Shown: piece by piece, positions 57,061 to 64,000 of the stretch | Layout: each line of letters opens with the position of its first letter | Numbering within the stretch: the first letter of the stretch is position 1 | Assembly: GCA_026018925.1 (NCBI GenBank) | Contig: JAKSZU010000005.1 | Span: 83,813,398-83,877,397 of the forward strand | Source: Tupaia tana | Taxonomy: Eukaryota; Chordata; Mammalia; Scandentia; Tupaiidae | Length of the DNA: 64,000 bases | Direction of reading: 5' to 3' | Notes under the pieces: model-generated | Told to the model about the DNA's origin: nothing | Seen by the model: the letters and a program-made list of their open reading frames with translations, nothing else | The model's database searches: none | Program-made: the position numbers and the translations under genes

Positions 57061-57330
57061 GGGACCAGCGGTTAGCATAATGGCTATGTCACTGGACTCC
57101 CACGTAGTCGACCACGGTTCGAGTCCCGGACCGGGCGGCTTAAACTCGCACCGGGCGCGTGTGCGTGCATGCCCAAGATCCCAAGAGGAGAATGGAGGAG
57201 AAGGGATTGCGGCATGGCCATCCCCTCTGGGGGGTGATTTCTCGCTTTCTGTCTCTCTGTCTCTCTCTGTCTTTCTGGCGAGCGCATGTGCCCTATAGCA
57301 AAAACCTCTCCAAAAAAAAAAAAAAAAAAA
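57061..57330 (+). mobile_element. SINE A3, young, exact TSD
   Basis: GGGACCAGCGGTTAGCATAA head, TTAAACTCGCACCGGGCGC, tail CCCTATAGCAAAAACCTCTC and about 19 A. TCTGCTTATCTG lies at 57049-57060 and 57332-57343. Confidence 0.95.
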
Positions 57331-57499
57331 TTCTGCTTATCTGAAATTTTTGGTTATATTAATTTCATACATTTTATTCAAGACATGGAATGTCAACTGA
57401 GAGAACACTGACATCTATAGCTAAATAAGTTCGTTGAAGTTTAGGTGTGTTGGGAAAAGTTGTTTCAAATGCTGATTTGAATTTGCGGGCATAGTTTTC

Positions 57500-57752
57500 T
57501 TTTCTTTTTTTTAGGAGAGATTTTTTGCTATAGGAAGTTTGCATTCACTGGAAAACAGCGAGACAGAATGTGAGAAATCACCTCCTGCAGGGATGACCAC
57601 AATGCAATCCCTTTTCCATTCTCTTCCCAGGATCTTAGACATTCACACACACATGCCCTGTGTGAGTTTCTAGCCTCCGGGTCTGGGACTTAAACCACAC
57701 TCAGCCATGTGGGGGAGTCCAGTGACACAACCATGAAGCCATCTGCTGGTCC
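57500..57752 (-). mobile_element. SINE A, TSD
   Basis: Standard modules, strongly CpG-decayed, head ending CATCTGCTGGTCC. GCGGGCATAGTTTT (57485-57498) and GCAGGCATAAATTT (57753-57766) are the likely TSD. Confidence 0.88.
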
Positions 57753-57766
57753 GCAGGCATAAATTT

Positions 57767-58865
57767 TTAATGTGAAAGAAAACATTATACATACCATATA
57801 GCTATGGAATTTTTACATATACACAAATATAGATACTCTACATTTCCTTTCTTAAATTTTAGAAATAATATTGTATCTATTCATACTTTTATACTCCTGA
57901 AACTCACTATCCAGGACTTTTAATCTCCAGGACTTCTTTTTTTTGAATCTCCTTAACAAATCAAACAGTTATTTCTACACTGTGAAAAGATCTTTAAAAG
58001 TTTATTTATTTTTCTTTGTAAATTATGCCTATTGTAAATAATCACTCTATTAAAGTGAGTTATGTAGGCACCATAGTCCTAGAGGTTGTTTCTTCTGGAT
58101 GGAGAAAACTATGTCTTTCAAACAAACGCTAGTGGATGACACTTAGATGACCAAAGAAAACAAAAACAAAAGCAAGAGAAAGAAGAATAATACAGAGTAA
58201 ATGCTATTTGGCCATGCAGAGAAATAGCCATATGTAAAAGAAATTGCTTATAAATTTCTTTCAATTTTTCCAAATTTATCAAAGACTATTTCATATTCAC
58301 TATTTCATTTCATTAAACTTCATTTCCATAATTATTTAGGGAATTATTCAAGAACTATAGTTACTGAGGAAGTAGTCAGGTATGGAGCAATCACCAGGAA
58401 GCTTTGCTGATTCATCTCCGTATTGTAACACTGTGGGATTTTCATATTCAACTAATTGCACTGCACGTTTGATGATTCAACTACCAATTCCACTGATACA
58501 GCTGCATGCTTTGATGCTACAATTGCTGAGTTTTAAGTTGCCCTACAGGTTATGCAGCTTGATTTTCTGATTAAGGTTGCCTGATTTAGTAATTAAACAC
58601 TAAATGTAGTACAATTTATTAATCATGCCTTAGTCATAATTGACAAAGTTAAGTTTTTAACTCTAGAGTTTTCTCATTTCCAGATTCTATTGCTTTATAT
58701 TTTAAGTTCAATTAATACAAATTTTAGAGGTGATTTTAAGTGCCAAATTCATAATATTTTTATAGTATGTACTTTTGTAAACTATATTATTATAAAATAA
58801 TTAACATAAACTTTGTTAAATACATTTTTGTGATATTTCAAATGTCTTAGTTTCTTTTTTAATGT
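57767..58865. other. Unassigned
   Basis: AT-rich with no recognised repeat. The short frame at 58.38 kb has no family features. Confidence 0.45.
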
Positions 58866-58869
58866 TTAT

Positions 58870-59105
58870 TTAATACTGTGAGTGTGTGTGGTGTGTGTGT
58901 GTGTGAGAGAAAGAGAGAGAGACAAGCTCCCTCAATAGAGTCTCATGCCTTAGTTCTCCTAAGCCTTTCCCTGCCAGCCAAGATTATGAGCACACACACA
59001 CATGCCCAGCATGTGCAGGTTGGCCCAAGAACTGAATCCCAAACTTACAGGTGGCTTCTGGCATTGCAGAGTGTTGTACTACCATGACATCAAGTGGGCC
59101 ACCAT
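58870..59105 (-). mobile_element. Old SINE C-like copy
   Basis: A (GT)n plus GA-rich left end, ACACACACATGCCCAGCATG, CAAGAACTGAATCCCAAAC and a right end GTACTACCATGACATCAAG look like a reversed, decayed tRNA-type SINE. Confidence 0.45.
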
Positions 59106-59787
59106 CTGCTAATTTCTTATTCTCAAAATACATTTCTATATCTTCTATATATTATATAATGCATCAGTATCTCTGGAGATAGAATATAAAATGTGTGAGT
59201 ATGTAACTGCAAGTCTGTGTGTATGAATGGACATACACTCATCCCTCAGATTCCACAAGAATATGCAGCTTTGTAGATGCTCTTGTCCTTTACATAAACT
59301 GATGTAGTATTTGCATATAATTTATGTCCTCCTATATACTTTAAATCTCTCTAGAGTACTTATAAGACCCAATAAAATGTAAATTCTATGCAAATAGCTG
59401 CTATGCTATATTTTCTAGAGAAAAATATATCAAAATAAAAAGTCTGTACATGTTCAATGCAGAAGTCATCAATGTTTTTTCCCAAAAATACTTTTTATCT
59501 TCAGTTGCTTGACTGCTCAGATGAGGAATCTGCAGAGGTAAAGGGTAAAATGTATATGGTTGGGGTGTATGTTCAGGTATGATATCGGGCAATTTTGTAG
59601 GAAAGGGTTTTCACAAAACAGTAAATCTGACTCATTCAGTATTATACTCTATTTTATTACTCATACATTATTTTCCTTCCAGAATTTCTTAGGGTAAGAA
59701 GTTTCAATTGTGCAAGATAATAAAATTCTAGGGATCTGCTGTAGAATGTTATGCTTCTAATAACAATACTGTTCTGAACACTTAAAA
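59106..59787. other. Unassigned
   Basis: No element was recognised. Confidence 0.4.
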
Positions 59788-59800
59788 ACTTGTTTAGAAG

Positions 59801-60017
59801 GCTAGCTCTGTGTCTTGATAGTTAAGGCAGCTATATCTCACATGACTGAATGTGCAGTTCAAATCCCAGACCTGGTGACTTGAGAGACACACCAGGCACC
59901 TGTGTAAGCATGCCCAAAATCCCCAAAGGAGGAAGAGATGAAGAAGAGATTATGATGTGACCTTTCCCCATGGAAGCTGATTTCTCTCTCTCTCTCTGTC
60001 TTTATGTTTGGTGAGTT
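59801..60017 (+). mobile_element. SINE A0, probable TSD
   Basis: GCTAGCTCTGTGTCTTGATA head, GTGCAGTTCAAATCCCAG, CATGCCCAAAATCCCC, CT-rich stretch and GGTGAGTTTAA. ACTTGTTTAGAAG and ACTTGTTAAGAG flank it. Confidence 0.8.
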
Positions 60018-60296
60018 TAACTTGTTAAGAGTTTAACTTGTGTTTTTTTTTTTTTCTAGACATTAGAATAAACAAAGAGTAAACACTATCTAATTATAGC
60101 TATATACAGTGGAGATAGCAACATTCTCATTTGCCAAGGTAGTAGTTTTGAGCATTTACAGATTGCTGGATTGGCTAGAATTATAGGTAATAAGAATAAC
60201 CATGTGAAAAGTATGAATCACATGATGGAAATATATACACAGTGCTTCAGGAGGAAAGACATAGCATTTTGTAATTGATTAGGGAATTTTTTTTTC

Positions 60297-60543
60297 AAGA
60301 AGTTTTTGCTGTAAGCCACATGCATTCACCAGAGAGACAGAGAGACAGAAAGCGAGAAATCACCCCCCCAGGGGGGATGGTTATGCCACAATCCCTTCTC
60401 CTCCATTCTCCTCTCAGGATCTTGGACATGCATACACATGTGCCTGGCCTGAGTTTAAGCCATCAGGTCTAGGACTCGAACCACTGTCGATTACATGGAA
60501 GTCCAGTGACATAGCCATTATGCCAACTGCTGGGAAGTCCCCC
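60297..60543 (-). mobile_element. SINE A3, TSD
   Basis: AAGTTTTTGCTGTAAGCC, GAGAAATCACCCCCCCAGGG, TGAGTTTAAGCC, head ending AACTGCTGGG. GATTAGGGAATTTTTTT (60277-60293) and GATCAGGGAAATCTTTT (60544-60560) are the TSD. Confidence 0.92.
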
Positions 60544-60594
60544 GATCAGGGAAATCTTTTTAAGGAAAAGGTGGCATAAAGAGAGGAATGATGG

Positions 60595-60878
60595 TTAGCC
60601 CTTGATCTGATTGCTAAGGAGGCTGGATCCCACAAAGATGGCTATACTGTTTGAGCCCTGGACCTGATGGCTTAAAGACTTGAAAAAACTCTTTGGGTGC
60701 ATGTGTGTGTGTGTGTGTGCGTGTGCCCAAAATTCTGAAAGAAGGGACAGATGGAGGAGAAAGGACTGGGGCAGGACCTCCCTGTCCCCCATGGAGGTTG
60801 CTTTCCCACTCTCTATTTCTGCTCACTCTATTTTTCTATATCCAGTGAGCACATGCGTCCTGTGGCAAATTAAATAGA
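60595..60878 (+). mobile_element. SINE A0 with (GT)n
   Basis: GGTTAGCCCTTGATCTGATT head, TGTTTGAGCCCTGG, (GT)9 at 60703-60719, GGAGGAGAAAGGACTGGGG, CT-rich stretch and CCTGTGGCAAATTAAA. Confidence 0.85.
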
Positions 60879-61044
60879 GGAAGAATAATTTGAGTTTATA
60901 AGGCATAAGGGAGAATGAATTGTCTAAATAAAGGAAACAGCAAAAGAAAAGGCAATGATGCTAAGGATCATGGTAAATATGGGAATGCCATACTGCAGAT
61001 AAATCCTTCCTTTTCTATTCTTTTTCTTTTCTCTCCCCCTCTCC

Positions 61045-61274
61045 TCTTTTAATTTGCTATAGAATGTAATCACTCATAGGAGAGATAGAGAGAAAGAGAG
61101 AGAAAAATGAGAAAGCACTCTCCAAAAGGGATGGTCACATCACATTCCCTTTTCCCCCATTAGGACAGGTGAACACATGCCTGGCATATTTTTTCAAGCT
61201 GTTGGTCCAGGACTAGAACCAAACAACTGACCATGAAGGATCCAGTCACATTAATCACCACCCCTGGCTAACCC
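61045..61274 (-). mobile_element. SINE A0
   Basis: TTTGCTATAGAATGTAATC, GA stretch, GGGATGGTCACATCACATTC, TTTTTCAAGCTGTTGG and head ending CCCTGGCTAACC. Confidence 0.8.
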
Positions 61275-61494
61275 TCTATTTTTAAATATACACTGACTGC
61301 TAGGGAACATGGCAAGTTTGTTAAATCCTACTCATTATTCATAGATATGATGTAAGTGAACTAACTAGTAAATATTCAAGATCTCTTAAAATGATAATGT
61401 GTCTTATGATTGTTTCAAAGGCCTCAGTTTTCTTTTTCTCCATCTTCTATTATAGATTCTTTTAATTTAGGAAAGAATATAATAAATACTATAG

Positions 61495-61640
61495 AGAACA
61501 TAAATCTGAATAGTCTCAGACTGGAGTCCTTAGTTCTACCACTTGTTGGTGGGTAACTTTTAGGGAGTTCTTTTAAGCATCTCTGAGTTTGTCTCTTTCT
61601 CTGTGAAATGACATCAGCTTCTGAGAGAATGAAAGAAAAA
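61495..61640 (+). mobile_element. MIR SINE, forward
   Basis: CAGACTGGAGTCCTTAGTTC, TACCACTTGTTGGTGGGTAAC, here read as TACCACTTGTTGG then TGGGTAAC, TTAAGCATCTCTGAGTTTG and CTCTGTGAAATGACATCAG follow the MIR core. Confidence 0.78.
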
Positions 61641-61768
61641 CATTTTTAATCACTTGACACATTTTAAAAATTTAATTAATGATATTTTCATCCAGTAAGT
61701 CACATATTCATAGAAATTACATTAATAGAAATTTCAATAAATTTGTACTATACAAAAGATAGAAAGTG

Positions 61769-62472
61769 AACTCTTTTACACTGCTGGTGGGAATGTAGAT
61801 TGGTCCAACCACTGTGGAGAATAATTTGGAGATTCCTCAAAAATCTACAGATAGATCTGCCATATGATCCAGAGATCCCACTCCTCGGTATCTACCCAAA
61901 GGACAGAAGAATCCTTCTTTGGAAAAGTGCTTGCACATCAATGTTTATTGCGGCACTATTCACAATTGCTAAGTCATGGAACCAACCCAGATGCCCCCGT
62001 ATGGAGGAATGGATTGAAAAACTGTGGCACATATACTCTATGGAATACTACTCAGCCATAAAAACCAACAGAGCCCTGGCTTTTGACAGAAAGTGGAAGA
62101 ATATGGAAGATGTACTGCTGAGTGAGGCAAGCCAGGCTATGAAGGAGAGACATTGTATGTCCCCACTTAACATATACCGTTTGTCTGCATTCTATGTCTG
62201 AAACTGATTGACTAACAGTTGAACAAACACAAGAGATGGGTGTGAATGTCAGATGAGGTGTATGTGGAGGAGTGGGGCCCAACGAAAGACATTTGGAGAA
62301 GGGATACAGAGGTAGAGCATTGACGGGATGGGGAGGTGTGGTGTTATCTGTTGAAGATATTTCGATCAACGGGTCTGGGGAGAAATGTTCACATATCGAA
62401 ATGGTCTCACTGTAAGCCAAACAATATGATTGAAAGTATATACAAAAATAAATAAAGTAATTAATAAAAAAA
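61769..62472 (+). mobile_element. Young 5'-truncated L1, exact TSD
   Basis: The last 0.7 kb of an L1: the ORF2 C-terminus and 3' UTR, ending in poly(A). The exact 15 bp TSD AAAAGATAGAAAGTG lies at 61754-61768 and 62473-62487. Of the L1 pieces here this one is the least decayed. Confidence 0.96.
61800..62201 (+). pseudogene. L1 ORF2 C-terminal fragment, open
   Basis: An uninterrupted 133-codon frame to the natural ORF2 stop: LPYDPEIPLLGIYPKDRR, MFIAALFTIAKSWNQPRCP, WHIYSMEYYSAIKTNRA. In L1 these belong to the C-terminal region after the RT domain. The endonuclease and RT are missing, so it cannot act as a retrotransposase. Its openness reflects the young age of the insertion. The equivalent part of the 37.3 kb L1 is broken. 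The longer reverse-strand frame at 62052-62531 is a shadow of this element. Confidence 0.9.
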
Positions 62473-62559
62473 AAAAGATAGAAAGTGCTAGGTTTATAGC
62501 TAACTATTAATTTTATCAATATTAATAACAATAAAAGACAATGTTAATGAAGTTTTTTC

Positions 62560-62599
62560 TGATATATATATATATACACATATATATGTATATATACAC

Positions 62600-62661
<62 letters not shown>
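62560..62661. repeat. (AT)n/(GT)n compound repeat
   Basis: AT and ACAT units, a (GT)n block of about 26 bp, then (AT)n. Reading frames here are artefacts. Confidence 0.92.
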
Positions 62662-62665
<4 letters not shown>

Positions 62666-62729
62666 TTAAAGCAACCATGCACCTGTCACAAAAGCAAAAA
62701 TCCAGATTATTAAAAAAACTCTTAAAAAA

Positions 62730-62935
62730 ATATTTCATTGCTAAAGGGCACCTATACTAACCAGAGGCAGAAGAAACACCTTCCAAAGGAACATGGTCAC
62801 ACTGGAATTCTTTTTCCTCCATTTTTCCATCCTGTCAGGATTTGGGGTACATATGGGTTCTGGGATTTGAACTGTGGCCAGTCACATAAGATCTGGCTCT
62901 CTGTTATAGATAGCACTTAACCACCTGCTATGAAG
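62730..62935 (-). mobile_element. SINE A0, decayed
   Basis: CATTGCTAAAGGGCACC, ACATGGTCACACTGGAATTC, GGATTTGGGGTACATA and head CCACCTGCTATG. Shorter than usual. Confidence 0.7.
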
Positions 62936-62972
62936 CCTGCATAGTTTTATTTTTTAAATGACCAATAAAGTT

Positions 62973-63227
62973 GGGACCAGTAGATGGCATAATAGTTACA
63001 TTATTGGACTTCGGTATGACCAACTACAGTTCAAGTTCCAGACCTAGTGGCTTGAAACACACTGGGAGCATGTGCTGCAGGCCCAAAATCCTGAGAGGAG
63101 AATGAAAGAGAAAGGATTGTGGTGTGGCCAGCCCCACTGGGGAGTGATTTCTCATTTTCTGTTTCTTTGTCTTTCTCTGACTTTCTGGAGAGCGCCTGTC
63201 CTCTATAGCAAAAATCTCTCTAAAGAA
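62973..63227 (+). mobile_element. SINE A, exact TSD
   Basis: GGGACCAGTAGATGGCATAA head, GTGGCTTGAAACACACTGGG, GGATTGTGGTGTGGCC, CT-rich stretch and CTCTATAGCAAAAATCTCTC. AAATGACCAATAA lies at 62956-62968 and 63228-63240. Confidence 0.92.
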
Positions 63228-63240
63228 AAATGACCAATAA

Positions 63241-64000
63241 TGCCACTCAGGAACTGAATACACCAATCTTTCTTATTAATAACAGAGTAAAAGTATAGCT
63301 ATAAGAAATCTAACCATATCTGCAGGAGTAAATTAATTTTATGTCATGGGCTCTAAATCTTCTTAATAGAAGCAACTTTTTTTTAAGTTTAATAACATAC
63401 ATACTGGCACAGTATTCAGGGCAATCAGTGTATATGCAAATTTACCTACTAATATATTCACTTCAATCAGTAAAGTATGCAGAAACTTAGCAGTTGAAGT
63501 ATTCAGCTAAGGTAGTAAACAGTATGCAGCTGGTTCTATAAAAATAAAATATGACTATGACATAAAGAGAATTTTTCAAAATGTTTAAATCTTCAAACTG
63601 CTGTTCAAATTTTCATCAACTCTATTATTTGATAAATATGTTAATCAGTAGAAAATCAGAACAATGAACAGTTTGTTGGGTTTTATTCTTTTCACTTTCG
63701 GTAACTTCTTTTTTACACAAATAAAGCGATATGTATTTATAAAGTGTATAAAAGAAGAAAAAAAATAAGATAAAAATTAAGATAAAACACTCCAAAATGT
63801 TGAATTTCAGAATGTATTTCTGCTGTATATGTATAATATTTGGGGGCACAAAACCTAGTGAAATATGCCCAATAATAGCTGCGATAGCCATAAAACAACG
63901 ATTGGCTTTTTATATCTCCCCTTTCCTGAGTAAAGCAGTGAAAATTTTCATTGTTAATAACTGGGATGTGATATAAAACACATGAATATGTCCAGAGCTT
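63241..64000. other. AT-rich, unassigned
   Basis: No element was recognised up to the right edge. Confidence 0.4.

Noticed and set aside
62052-62531. The longest open frame (159 codons, reverse strand)
   Set aside because: It is antisense to the young L1 ORF2 end and 3' UTR, and has no domain features.
1-64000. A CRISPR-like or other phased array, suggested by many similar repeats
   Set aside because: The repeats are in both orientations, unevenly spaced, of about 165-290 bp, and have their own TSDs: dispersed retroposons.

Overview
This window reads as non-coding DNA from a placental mammal. It is AT-rich and carries many tRNA-derived SINEs with A-tails and target-site duplications (TSDs), 5'-truncated L1 LINEs, and old mammal-wide repeats (MIR, L2-like, MER5-like, MLT1/MST-type LTRs, older L1M-type 3' ends). 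I found no host protein-coding exon, no functional tRNA or rRNA gene, no CRISPR array and no bacterial-type operon. Nearly every open reading frame over 60 codons lies inside a SINE, an L1 or a microsatellite. The main SINE does not look like the lineage SINEs I remember (Alu, B1/B2/ID, PRE-1, Bov-tA, CAN, ERE, lagomorph C, AfroSINE, VES, colugo CYN, hedgehog ERI). That comparison is from memory, so I do not name the species.

I use working names for the SINEs. SINE A is about 250 bp. It has a tRNA-like head (box A TAGCGTAATGG, box B GGTTCGCGTCC), a CpG-rich middle, a CT-rich stretch, a tail ending CCCTATAGCGAAAA and poly(A). It falls into subfamilies A1, A2 and A3 defined by two linked positions. 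A0 is an older relative of SINE A. SINE B is about 165 bp and lacks the A middle; variant B1 ends GGTCAAATT plus an AT-rich tail, and variant B2 keeps an A-like tail. SINE C is a third, older and diverged family.

Layout: 1-5 kb has an L1 end, a palindromic AT repeat and SINEs of all three families. 7.5-9.9 kb is a reverse-strand L1 cluster with two SINEs inside it. 10-20 kb has MIR pieces, old reverse-strand L1M fragments and many SINEs. 19.9-20.8 kb is an MLT/MST-type LTR holding a two-unit SINE. 24.9-27.9 kb is a 3 kb stretch with no recognised repeat. 31.9-34.1 kb is an old repeat split by a reverse-strand LTR. 36.8-41.2 kb is an LTR split by a SINE C, a 3.4 kb L1 and an A0. 44-46 kb has an old L1M end, a SINE C and a twin-primed L1. 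46-64 kb has more SINEs, a MER5-like element and a young 0.7 kb L1 insertion at 61.8 kb.

Nothing here acts as a gene system. What may be new is the SINE biology: three families, exchange of modules between A and B, mutual nesting, and a dimer that moved as one unit. A few repeat-free blocks are candidates for conserved regulatory DNA and need cross-species alignment.
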